Assembly (NCBI GenBank): GCA_041170585.1
Contig: JBEDNN010000059.1
Coordinates: forward strand, 22,994 to 86,993
Source of the DNA: JBDLSY01 sp041170585
GTDB taxonomy: Bacteria; Pseudomonadota; Gammaproteobacteria; Burkholderiales; Burkholderiaceae_C
Length of the DNA: 64,000 bases
Direction: 5' to 3'
The notes below the pieces were generated by a model. The model ran no database searches and was not told where the DNA came from. It worked only from the letters and a program-made list of their open reading frames with translations. The translations under genes were made by a program, and so were the position numbers. The first letter of the stretch is position 1. Every line of letters begins with the position of its first letter. Positions 56,469 through 64,000 of the stretch are shown here, in pieces.

Positions 56469-57875
56469 TCTTTTCCATACCGTGCCTTGTTTGGTATCCT
56501 CTAAAATTACGCCCGTACTAAGCAATTCTTTGCGAATAGCATCAGCACTATTAAAATCTTTATTTTTTTTAGCTGTAGCCCGTGCTTCTATTAGTGTTTC
56601 AATCGCGGCAGCTGTTAAGCCTTTTTCATGCTGATGGTCTAGTGTAAAAAAGACTGACGGATCACGCTGTAAAATGCCTAAAACATTGCCAAGGGCTTTT
56701 AATTGGGCTGCCAATTTTAAGTCACGTGTTTTATTCAATTCATTTGCTATTTCAAATAACACTGCAAACGCTTCGGGTGTATTAAAATCATCATTCATGG
56801 CTTGAGCAAACGCCATACCGTATTTATCATCAAAACTAGGCGGTGTTGTTAAGGTATTTAAACCTAACAAGGCATTGTATAAGCGTGATAAAGCCGTTTT
56901 TGATTCGTTAAGTAATTCGGGTGAATAATTCATGATGCTGCGATATTGAACGCGGCTTAACATAAATCGGACTACTTCGGGATCATTATTTTTAAATAAA
57001 TCACGCAAAGTAAAAAAATTACCTACTGATTTACTCATTTTAGCATCATCAACATTTAAAGGACCACAATGCATCCAAATGTCGGCTAAAGTTTTTCCAG
57101 TAGCACCTTCACTTTGGGCGATTTCATTTTCGTGGTGGGGGAATTTCAAATCAGGGCCACCACCGTGAATATCAAAACTTTCTCCTAATAAAGCACAGCT
57201 CATAGCACTGCATTCAATATGCCATCCGGGACGCCCTAAGCCGTATTTGCCGCCATTCCAAGTTGCATCAAGTGGGTCGGTGGGTTTTGCTGTTTTCCAT
57301 AAAACAAAATCAAGTGGGTCACGTTTATTGTTATTAATAATGACCCGTTCACCTGCTTGTAAATCATCTAAACTTTTTCCCGACAGTTTGCCGTAATTTT
57401 TAAATGCACGAACCGCATAATTAACATCACCATCTTGAGCTTGATACGCTAAACCTTTGGCTTCTAAAGTATTTATCATAGACAACATTTGCGGAATATA
57501 TTGCGTTGCCCGTGGTTCATGAGTCGGTGCTAAAACATTCAGTGCAAGGCAGTCTTCATGCATAGCTGTAATAGTTCTAGCGGTTAAATTATTAATAGAT
57601 TCACCATTTTCAATGGCTCTATTGATAATTTTATCATCAATATCTGTGATATTTCGTACAAAATTAACGGTATAACCTGTTGCTAAAAGCCAGCGACGAA
57701 TAACGTCAAAACTAACTAACATTCGTCCGTGACCTAAATGACATAAATCATAGACTGTCATACCGCAAACATACATACCGACATGGCCAGGCTGTTTAGG
57801 CGTTAGTTGATTTTTTTTACGGCCTAATGAGTTATAGACAATAGCAGGGTGTTGGGTAAAGTACTGGGTGTGCAT
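56463..57875 (-). CDS. cysS: cysteinyl-tRNA synthetase
   Basis: 470 residues. The HIGH-like motif is CGMTVYDLCHLGHGR with the first zinc cysteine, VRNITDIDDKIINRA follows, CSAMSC and GGGPDLKFPHHENEIAQSE contain the other zinc ligands, and the KMSKS loop is DAKMSKSVGNFF. It charges tRNA-Cys. The order cysS, TPR protein, L,D-transpeptidase, cyclophilin, lpxH is close to the betaproteobacterial cysS-ppi-lpxH region. Confidence 0.97.
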   Translation of the reverse strand: MHTQYFTQHPAIVYNSLGRKKNQLTPKQPGHVGMYVCGMTVYDLCHLGHGRMLVSFDVIRRWLLATGYTVNFVRNITDIDDKIINRAIENGESINNLTARTITAMHEDCLALNVLAPTHEPRATQYIPQMLSMINTLEAKGLAYQAQDGDVNYAVRAFKNYGKLSGKSLDDLQAGERVIINNNKRDPLDFVLWKTAKPTDPLDATWNGGKYGLGRPGWHIECSAMSCALLGESFDIHGGGPDLKFPHHENEIAQSEGATGKTLADIWMHCGPLNVDDAKMSKSVGNFFTLRDLFKNNDPEVVRFMLSRVQYRSIMNYSPELLNESKTALSRLYNALLGLNTLTTPPSFDDKYGMAFAQAMNDDFNTPEAFAVLFEIANELNKTRDLKLAAQLKALGNVLGILQRDPSVFFTLDHQHEKGLTAAAIETLIEARATAKKNKDFNSADAIRKELLSTGVILEDTKQGTVWKRS

Positions 57876-57901
57876 AAATAAGTATTTTTTTAAAGCCTAA
57901 A

Positions 57902-57992
57902 AAATTTATTAAATTTATTAAATTTATTTAAAGTTATTAAAGTTATTAAAGTTATTAAAGTTATTAAAGTTATTAAAGTTATTAAAGTTATT
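57902..57992. repeat. 9-bp tandem repeats (AAATTTATT then AAAGTTATT units)
   Basis: Three copies of AAATTTATT followed by seven copies of AAAGTTATT, directly upstream of the cysS start (57875, minus strand). This array occupies the cysS promoter region. Confidence 0.9.
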
Positions 57993-58185
57993 TCTTAGTC
58001 GTTTTAGAAGAATTTTAATAACAAAAATAATATTGAAGGATAACATTAATAATAGTTTAACGTTACAGTGTTGTTTTTATTTTAAAATGTCTAAAAAATG
58101 GTACTTAATTTTTTTAACGTGTAAAATTATAAAATCATGGAAATACAATAAGCTGTAAAAAATAATATTTTAAGTTTTGATTAAT

Positions 58186-58281
58186 TTACTAATCTACTAA
58201 TCTACTAATCTACTAATCTACTAATTTATTAATTTATTAGTTTATTAGTTTATTAGTTTATTAGTTTATTAGTTTATTAAT
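58186..58281. repeat. 8-bp tandem repeat, twelve copies
   Basis: Twelve head-to-tail 8-bp units: TTACTAAT, four CTACTAAT, TTATTAAT, five TTATTAGT, and a final TTATTAAT. Together with the 9-bp array before it, most of the 555-bp gap between cysS and the TPR gene has no other recognisable content. Confidence 0.93.
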
Positions 58282-58430
58282 TTTATTTATAATATATTAT
58301 TATCTATTATTGATACACTGCTGTTGTCACATCATTGCAATTAGTGTGGTTATTAGTATTTGTTGTTATCGTTATAATTGTTTTTTTTCAATGTTTTACT
58401 ACTCAATATTTATTATTAATCATTATTCTT

Positions 58431-59471
58431 ATGACTAAACCGTATTCACCTTCAAAATTACTTATCGTATTATTATTTGGTTTATGTACTGCGATACAAG
58501 CACAGACACAAGATGATGCAAGTGATATTTCTCAAATGTTGCGGTCAGGTCAAACCGAACTTGCTGCTAAACGTGTAGAAACAGCCTTGTCAAATCGCCC
58601 TAAAGATCCCCAACTACGTTTTTTACGCGGCGTCATTCAAATTGAACAAAAGAAAAATAGTGATGCAATCGTTACCTTTCAACGTATGATAGAAGAGTTT
58701 CCTGAATTGCCTGAACCGTACAATAACTTAGCTGTATTGTATGCAGGTCAAGGGCAGCATGATAAAGCCAGAGCAGCTTTAGAATTAGCGATTAGAACGC
58801 ACCCTTCGTATGCAACTGCCCACGAAAACTTAGGCGATGTCTATACTAAAATGGCAAGTGAAAGTTATACAAAAGCGTTACAATTAGATACCACCAATAA
58901 CACAGCACAAATTAAACTCAATACAATTACCAGCTTAGCAACGGCTCGTCCTGCGTCTGTAGCACCCGTCACAGCACCCGTTATGGTGTCTCAACAGCCC
59001 ACACGTGTTGCTGCACCAGTGATGATGGTTAAGCCAATTGAAATGAAGCCTGTTGATCCGATTGCTAAAATAACAGTCAAAGAAGCAGTTAAACAAGAAA
59101 ATAAACAAGAAAATAAGCAAGGATTAAAAGATGAAACTGATGCAGTATATGAAGTCGTGGTTGCATGGGCTAAAGCATGGGGGCGTAAAGACGTTAATGC
59201 TTACTTAAATATGTATAGCACATCGTTTAGACCCGTGAGTGGTGAATCATATCAATCGTGGGCTAAAGAGCGTCGCGATCGTATTGAAGGAAAACGTCGC
59301 ATTTCTGTGTCTTTAGAATCGCCTACTGTGGTTGTAAAAGGCGACACCGCTATTGTTAAATTTCGTCAAATCTATGAAGCGGATAGCTTATCAGCCAATT
59401 CCCGTAAAGTGTTAAAATTGAACAAGGTACAAGGTTCTTGGAAAATAGTGGAAGAAACTACAGGTAATTAA
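58431..59471 (+). CDS. TPR protein with C-terminal Cds6-like domain
   Basis: About 346 residues from the ATG at 58431 (MTKPYSPSKLLIVLLFGL), which gives a clear signal peptide cleaved near IQAQT; an in-frame start 96 bp upstream only adds hydrophobic sequence. TPR units follow (LRFLRGVIQIEQKKNSDAIVTF, PYNNLAVLYAGQGQHDKARAALELAI, AHENLGDVYTKMASESYTKAL). A Pro/Val/Lys linker follows (about 175-235). The C-terminal 105 residues (VVVAWAKAWGRKDVNAYL, ... VKFRQIYEADSLSANSRK) look like the SnoaL-fold Cds6 domain found next to L,D-transpeptidases. Confidence 0.8.
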   Translation: MTKPYSPSKLLIVLLFGLCTAIQAQTQDDASDISQMLRSGQTELAAKRVETALSNRPKDPQLRFLRGVIQIEQKKNSDAIVTFQRMIEEFPELPEPYNNLAVLYAGQGQHDKARAALELAIRTHPSYATAHENLGDVYTKMASESYTKALQLDTTNNTAQIKLNTITSLATARPASVAPVTAPVMVSQQPTRVAAPVMMVKPIEMKPVDPIAKITVKEAVKQENKQENKQGLKDETDAVYEVVVAWAKAWGRKDVNAYLNMYSTSFRPVSGESYQSWAKERRDRIEGKRRISVSLESPTVVVKGDTAIVKFRQIYEADSLSANSRKVLKLNKVQGSWKIVEETTGN

Positions 59472-59731
59472 GAATCTAATTACACCTAAAAGATGTAGTT
59501 AAAAATATAGTTTTAATGCAATTTATATTATCTATATTATTATTAAATAATATAATTTAAAGTTGTTAAAGTTGTTAAAGTTGTTTTACCCCTATATATT
59601 TTAATAAAAAATATTAAATTAAAAAGGGGGTAAAACTACAGTATTGCAATAATAATAACAAAATAACAATAAAAAATTCTGATGAGTGCTGTGTGCAAGG
59701 CGTATAGCTAAATGTTACGATATTTTAAAAT
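59472..59731. other. 260-bp spacer with inverted repeat and 9-bp repeat
   Basis: No gene. It holds three GTTGTTAAA-type units near 59560 and a long inverted repeat: GTTTTACCCCT (59583-59593) and AGGGGGTAAAAC (59625-59636), with one unpaired G and a 31-base AT-rich loop. This could be a hairpin ending the TPR transcript or the remains of a short mobile element. Confidence 0.6.
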
Positions 59732-61093
59732 ATGCGCTTAATGAGTCAAAATAATAATCAAGCAGTACCTTTGCGCCCCTTGAGTCTAAATCTAATTATC
59801 GTTTTCGTATGCTTGATAGTCTTATCGTTGCAGACTACCGCAAATGCCAAGCGATTGCCAAATATAAGTTCTGATGATAACGACGATGAAATACTTAATA
59901 CCGTTGAAGCATCACCTAAGAAAAAAATTCCGTCTTTAAAGAAAAAAGAAACTATTAAGCCACTAGTTACTAAGCCGCCTAATAAAATACCTAGTAAAGT
60001 CTTTAACCAAGCTGTTAAACCCTTACCCACTAAAGTAGAAAAAAAACTTGTATATTTACAAGCCATTCCAAGCTCAAATGTAATCAATGACCAGCTGCTG
60101 AATCAGTTTTATGAAGCCGTCGCACAAGGCAAATCAAAGTGGGCTTTAAATAAAATTAATCAAATGATTAATTTAACGCCTAACTATAAATTGCTGTACA
60201 TGGTACGGGCAGACTTATTGGTGATGATGAGTCAAAAAAATACACTTAAAACAACACGCGGTAATTTACCCGTTTTGCCTACTTTAACTATAGAGCAAAA
60301 TAAACGTTTTCAAGAACTTCACAGAGAAGCACGTTTGCGTATCGGTGCTAATACAAAATTAAATGAGTTATTACGCAATCAATTAGTGCCTAAAGCCCTT
60401 ATTAAATTAGCTGACAATGAACCTTATGCTGTCATTGTTGATGGCACATCATCACGCTTGTATTTGTATCAAAATCAGATAGGTTCTATTCCTAAGCTAG
60501 TAAAAGATTTTTATATTACACAAGGGAAGTTGGGAATGAATAAGTCTAAAGAGGGTGATAACCGCACACCTGTTGGTGTTTACTTTACATCGGGCCGTTT
60601 ATCAGATAAATTAAGTGATTTTTATGGTTCAGGTGCGTTACCTTTAGATTATCCAAATGCATTTGATAAATCTTTAGGCCGTACAGGTCATGGTATTTGG
60701 TTGCATGGTTCGCCGCCTGACACTTATGCGCGTTCGCCTTATGCCAGTGAAGGGTGTGTTGTATTGGCTAATCCTGATATGGAAGCACTGTTAGCTTTAC
60801 CTATTACGGCTAGTTTGCCGGTTGTTGTAACCAATGCAATAGAGTGGGTTGAGTCTAGTGAAATAGAGGATCGTAAAGAAGATGTTTTGTCTTTACTAAC
60901 AAAATGGAATCGCTTACCTAATAATAGTGCTGTAAAAATAAATTTTAGCAGCGTCGTAGCCATTGAATATCCTAATCAATCTAATATGTTGTTGATAAAA
61001 TTTACTTATACTAACGCTACGGGTGTGGTGGAACAAAAGCAGTTATATTGGAAAAAAACTAACTTTACTTGGCAATTAACTTTAGAAAATTAA
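59732..61093 (+). CDS. L,D-transpeptidase (YkuD) with C-terminal Cds6-like domain
   Basis: 453 residues. Signal peptide (cleavage near TANAK, residue 40), then a basic Lys/Pro-rich region (55-105), a helical region, the YkuD domain (about 230-360) with His325 in HGIWLHGSPPD and the catalytic Cys342 in SEGCVVLANPDM, and a C-terminal domain (about 375-453) of the SnoaL/Cds6 type. It would make 3-3 cross-links or attach proteins to peptidoglycan. It follows the TPR/Cds6-like gene, so the two may work together at the cell wall. Confidence 0.88.
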   Translation: MRLMSQNNNQAVPLRPLSLNLIIVFVCLIVLSLQTTANAKRLPNISSDDNDDEILNTVEASPKKKIPSLKKKETIKPLVTKPPNKIPSKVFNQAVKPLPTKVEKKLVYLQAIPSSNVINDQLLNQFYEAVAQGKSKWALNKINQMINLTPNYKLLYMVRADLLVMMSQKNTLKTTRGNLPVLPTLTIEQNKRFQELHREARLRIGANTKLNELLRNQLVPKALIKLADNEPYAVIVDGTSSRLYLYQNQIGSIPKLVKDFYITQGKLGMNKSKEGDNRTPVGVYFTSGRLSDKLSDFYGSGALPLDYPNAFDKSLGRTGHGIWLHGSPPDTYARSPYASEGCVVLANPDMEALLALPITASLPVVVTNAIEWVESSEIEDRKEDVLSLLTKWNRLPNNSAVKINFSSVVAIEYPNQSNMLLIKFTYTNATGVVEQKQLYWKKTNFTWQLTLEN

Positions 61094-61113
61094 TACATTA
61101 ATACATTAATACA
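61090..61113. repeat. 8-bp tandem repeat (TTAATACA unit)
   Basis: Three exact copies of an 8-bp unit that begin at the stop codon of the L,D-transpeptidase gene. Confidence 0.8.
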
Positions 61114-61196
61114 TTAATATTTATTAATTATTATCAGCTTACCTTTTTAAGGAATTTTTAAGTTTTAACTTCTTACATACTTATTTTTACAACTTT

Positions 61197-61847
61197 ATGC
61201 GTACTTGGATTCAATCTACTTTACTGTCTGTAGTTACTGTGTCATCGCTTGCAATAGCTTCATTTTTTGTGGTACAAAAATCTTCTATACCATTGGCAAA
61301 TATGCCTGTAAGCCCCATTCTTTCAACCTCTCAATCAGGAACAATATCAATGTCTCAAGTTAAGTTCACAACTAATATAGGTAGCTTCACATTAGAACTC
61401 AATGCTGAAAAAGCTCCAAAAACTGTTGCAAATTTTTTACAGTATGTTAAGGCAGGTCACTATAACAATACGATATTCCACCGTGTCATTAATAATTTTA
61501 TGGTGCAAGGCGGTGGTTTTGATGCCAATATGAATCAAAAAGTAGCTGCTATGACAGTAGAAAACGAAGCCAATAATGGTTTAAAAAATGACCTTTATAC
61601 CGTAGCCATGGCACGTACGAATGACCCACAGTCAGCTAGCGCACAGTTTTTTATTAACGTAAAAAATAATAACTTTTTAAATTTCAGTTCACCGACCAAT
61701 GAAGGTTGGGGATATGCGGTATTTGGTAAAGTTGTTGATGGAACTGAAATTATTGACAAAATGACTACTGTACCCACAGGTAATCGGGCGGGACACAGTG
61801 ATGTACCACGCGAGGCTATTGTAATAAAATCAGTTGAGATTTTATAG
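61197..61847 (+). CDS. cyclophilin-type peptidyl-prolyl isomerase
   Basis: 216 residues. Residues 52-216 form a cyclophilin domain: VKFTTNIGSFTLELNAEKAPKTVANFL, IFHRVINNFMVQGGGF with the catalytic Arg and Phe, ARTNDPQSASAQFFINV, and YAVFGKVVDGTEIID. The first 50 residues are a signal-anchor (LLSVVTVSSLAIASFFVV), which suggests a periplasmic PpiA; however an internal ATG at 61350 with an AGGA site 10 bp upstream could give a cytoplasmic PpiB form. Betaproteobacteria often have ppiA and ppiB here; only one gene is present. Upstream of lpxH. Confidence 0.9.
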   Translation: MRTWIQSTLLSVVTVSSLAIASFFVVQKSSIPLANMPVSPILSTSQSGTISMSQVKFTTNIGSFTLELNAEKAPKTVANFLQYVKAGHYNNTIFHRVINNFMVQGGGFDANMNQKVAAMTVENEANNGLKNDLYTVAMARTNDPQSASAQFFINVKNNNFLNFSSPTNEGWGYAVFGKVVDGTEIIDKMTTVPTGNRAGHSDVPREAIVIKSVEIL

Positions 61848-61951
61848 GGCGTATATTGTTATAAACTCTATATTTATCACCTGTTTATTTGTGAGTATAT
61901 AAACTAGTACATAAATTAATCTATCAATTAATTTAATTGAGTGAATTTGCA

Positions 61952-62773
61952 ATGACTTTAGTAGCCGAACATAGCCTTCATACCCTATGCTGTGAGTCGG
62001 CTATTTTTATTTCTGATTTACATTTAAGTGATGAAACACCGCGTCTTTTAGAAAAATTTCAACGTTTTTGTGAAATAATTAATCCCTTAAATACACAATA
62101 TTTAATTATATTGGGTGATTTATTCGAAGCTTATTGTGGTGATGATGACCGCAGTTCTATTATTGTCGCAGTTGAAACTGCCTTCTTAGCATTGCATTCG
62201 CGCGGAGTTCGTGTGGCATTTATGCCAGGAAACCGTGATTTTATGGTGGGACAAGCCTTTATACAACGGTGTCATTTAAAATTATTAGCCAGTCCTTGCG
62301 TATTGAAGCAACACCAGCATAACAATATTTATAATAATATTTTGTTAGCACACGGCGATGAATGGTGTACATTAGACACTGAATATCAGCACTTTCGTTC
62401 TACCAGCCGTCAAGTACAATGGCAAATGAATTTTTTGGCACAGCCACTATATATTAGACAAGCTCAAGTTAAAGCCCACCGAATAAACGCTAAAATCCAT
62501 ATAAGTTGCGAAAAAAATTCTAAACAAGCTGCTCAATCCGTTGATACTATGGACGTAGAAGACAGTACAGTATTAGCGGCGGCTGTGGCTTATCATTGTC
62601 ATACAGTGTTGCATGGACATACCCATAAACCAAGTGTACGGCAATTAAATGATAAATATAATGAGTCAGTGTCTAAATATGTGTTGGGAGACTGGGACGA
62701 GCATAATCAATATTCAATTATTTATGCAGTTTTGTCAGTAAAAGCTAATCTTCAGTTATGCGTATTTTTATGA
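61952..62773 (+). CDS. lpxH: UDP-2,3-diacylglucosamine diphosphatase
   Basis: About 273 residues from the ATG at 61952; a TTG 15 bp upstream is also in frame. All metallophosphatase motifs are present: FISDLHLSDE, ILGDLFEAY, MPGNRDFM, LAHGDEW and HGHTHKP. LpxH removes UMP from UDP-2,3-diacylglucosamine to give lipid X in lipid A synthesis, in the cytoplasm at the inner membrane. The protein is some 30 residues longer than E. coli LpxH (240). It agrees with the MsbA assignment that this is a lipid A-producing organism. Confidence 0.93.
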   Translation: MTLVAEHSLHTLCCESAIFISDLHLSDETPRLLEKFQRFCEIINPLNTQYLIILGDLFEAYCGDDDRSSIIVAVETAFLALHSRGVRVAFMPGNRDFMVGQAFIQRCHLKLLASPCVLKQHQHNNIYNNILLAHGDEWCTLDTEYQHFRSTSRQVQWQMNFLAQPLYIRQAQVKAHRINAKIHISCEKNSKQAAQSVDTMDVEDSTVLAAAVAYHCHTVLHGHTHKPSVRQLNDKYNESVSKYVLGDWDEHNQYSIIYAVLSVKANLQLCVFL

Positions 62774-62942
62774 AACCTTTACAATAGTAGACTATAGTAA
62801 GTTAAATTATATAAATTAATAATATTAACAATAATAATAACAACATTAATATTATTAATTTTATTAAATAACATTATTAATATTATTTAATAACGTTAAT
62901 AACAACACCTGTTAAAACCTTAATTTATTGGAAATAATCACT

Positions 62943-63239
62943 ATGCCTATCTATGCTTATCGCTGTTCCAATATAGATTGTCAGCATTCGCAAGATTTTT
63001 TGCGTAAAATGAGTGATCCCCCGTTACTAGTATGTAACGTATGCCTACAAAATACCTTTGTTAAACAATTGACCAGTGCTGGTTTTGCTTTAAAAGGTAT
63101 GGGCTGGTACGCCACTGATTTTCGTGAAAAAAGCAATCAAAGCGAAAAAAATACTCAAAAAGAGGCAGTATCTCAAGCCCCACTGACTACCGTACCCAAT
63201 ACTGTGGTTTCAAATTCATCACCTGTGATTACACCATGA
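62943..63239 (+). CDS. FmdB-family zinc-ribbon regulatory protein
   Basis: About 98 residues from the ATG at 62943 (MPIYAYRC), the standard start of the family. The zinc ribbon has CSNIDC and CNVC pairs. The family's GWYATDF stretch is present, and the tail is Ser/Thr/Gln-rich low complexity. The function of FmdB is not settled. It overlaps the next gene by 4 bp (ATGA), which is typical for betaproteobacteria, where aspS follows. Confidence 0.9.
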   Translation: MPIYAYRCSNIDCQHSQDFLRKMSDPPLLVCNVCLQNTFVKQLTSAGFALKGMGWYATDFREKSNQSEKNTQKEAVSQAPLTTVPNTVVSNSSPVITP

Positions 63240-63865
63240 AAAAATATTTAATGACTGGTTTATTGGTATGGGTACCACTGGCTATTACGGCATGGGTTAT
63301 TTCAGCCATTGTGGGAGTAATGGACGGTTTGCTACGTATATTACCCGATGACTGGCGGCCTGAAATTTGGTTGCCTTTATTACACTTACCGAAAAGTCTT
63401 CCTGGTTTAGGTGTTTTATTTGCCTTGTTAATTGTATTGATAACAGGCATATTAGCCGCTAATTTTTTAGGCCGTCAGCTATTGTTTTTTTGGGATAAAT
63501 TATTAGGGTATATTCCTGTTGTACGGACGATTTATTCTAGTGTTAAACAGGTATCTGACACTTTATTATCAGACAGTGGCAATGCCTTTAAAACGGCGGT
63601 ATTAGTTCAATATCCTCGTACGGGTGTTTGGACTGTTGCCTTTCAAACGGGTAAGCCCGCTGTAGACATTGCAGCTCAACTGAATGATGAGCATATTAGT
63701 GTGTTTGTGCCTACCACGCCTAATCCAACCAGCGGATTTTTTTTGATTGTGTTGAAATCAGACACCAAACCTTTATCAATGAGTGTTGATGAAGCTTTAA
63801 AGTATGTCGTCAGTATGGGTGTTGTTGCGCCTAAATCTGCTCTGCCTATTTCTTCAAGTCAGTAA
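63236..63865 (+). CDS. DUF502 inner-membrane protein
   Basis: 209 residues with two membrane segments near the N terminus (LMTGLLVWVPLAITAWVISAIV and GLGVLFALLIVLITGILAANFL), then the family core RTIYSSVKQVSDTLLS and VLVQYPRTGVWTVAFQTG, and VFVPTTPNPTSGFFLIV. The DUF502 family is of unknown function. The pairing with FmdB is conserved and aspS probably lies just past the window. Confidence 0.9.
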   Translation: MKKYLMTGLLVWVPLAITAWVISAIVGVMDGLLRILPDDWRPEIWLPLLHLPKSLPGLGVLFALLIVLITGILAANFLGRQLLFFWDKLLGYIPVVRTIYSSVKQVSDTLLSDSGNAFKTAVLVQYPRTGVWTVAFQTGKPAVDIAAQLNDEHISVFVPTTPNPTSGFFLIVLKSDTKPLSMSVDEALKYVVSMGVVAPKSALPISSSQ

Positions 63866-63920
63866 ATTAAATATATATTAAATATAAGTTAAATACAAAT
63901 TAAATATAAATAACTTATTT

Positions 63921-64000
63921 ATATTTTTTATATTTTTTATATTTTTTATATTTTTTATATTTTTTATATTTTTTATATTTTTTATATTTTTTATATTTTT
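63921..64000. repeat. 9-bp tandem repeat (ATATTTTTT unit), running off the window
   Basis: Almost nine exact head-to-tail copies of a 9-bp AT-only unit fill the last 80 bases after the DUF502 gene and continue beyond the end of the window, so the full copy number is unknown. Confidence 0.9.

Overview
The window looks like part of the chromosome of an AT-rich (by eye about one-third G+C) Gram-negative proteobacterium, most probably a betaproteobacterium. The evidence is gene order rather than any single marker: mlaF-mlaE-mlaD followed directly by mlaA, argS followed by a SPOR-domain protein and a DsbA-type oxidoreductase, a site-2-protease homologue in front of trpS, cyclophilin followed by lpxH, and an FmdB zinc ribbon overlapping a DUF502 membrane protein. 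Almost everything is housekeeping. No phage, plasmid, CRISPR, rRNA or transposase gene is visible. I found no convincing new multi-gene system. What is unusual is the intergenic DNA and a few individual proteins.

Layout. 1-2810 (minus strand) is the Mla phospholipid-transport operon, with mlaA cut by the window edge. 2927-9575 holds a methyltransferase, greB-slyD, a RoxA/YcfD-like ribosomal oxygenase, recA-recX, a Nudix/ThiE-like fusion and a low-molecular-weight phosphatase. 9591-15159 (minus) has an MsbA-type ABC exporter and dnaE. 15522-23922 (plus) has argS, a SPOR protein, a DsbA-like protein, a lipoprotein, purC, purF and an asparaginase. 24202-26275 is groES-groEL with a strong terminator. 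26354-30027 has an XRE regulator divergent from a small secreted protein, hemC-hemD and phaB. 30154-39285 has oligopeptidase A, a GDSL lipoprotein, lon-HU-tRNA-Val-ppiD. 39418-47397 has a degenerate M50 protein, trpS, rlmJ, thrS, rmuC and lysC. 47571-53588 has two poorly known genes, zapE, then recO, era, rnc and a DUF4845 protein. 54002-63865 has OmpA-like and BON proteins, tyrA, cysS, a TPR/Cds6-like protein, an L,D-transpeptidase, a cyclophilin, lpxH, FmdB and DUF502.

The spacers carry at least two families of short (103-115 bp) MITE-like elements, and a likely third. Most complete copies are bounded by an exact or near-exact 8-bp target duplication, and all families have ends beginning GGTAWTG or close to it. 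Many spacers also carry short tandem repeats with units of 7-14 bp, and similar AT-rich low-complexity sequence has entered the coding regions of hemD and rlmJ. Protein oddities are a PurF of the propeptide/iron-sulfur class, an M50 family member that has lost its metal-binding motifs, a RecA with a lysine-rich rather than acidic tail, and an orphan protein with a possible PIN-like active site.
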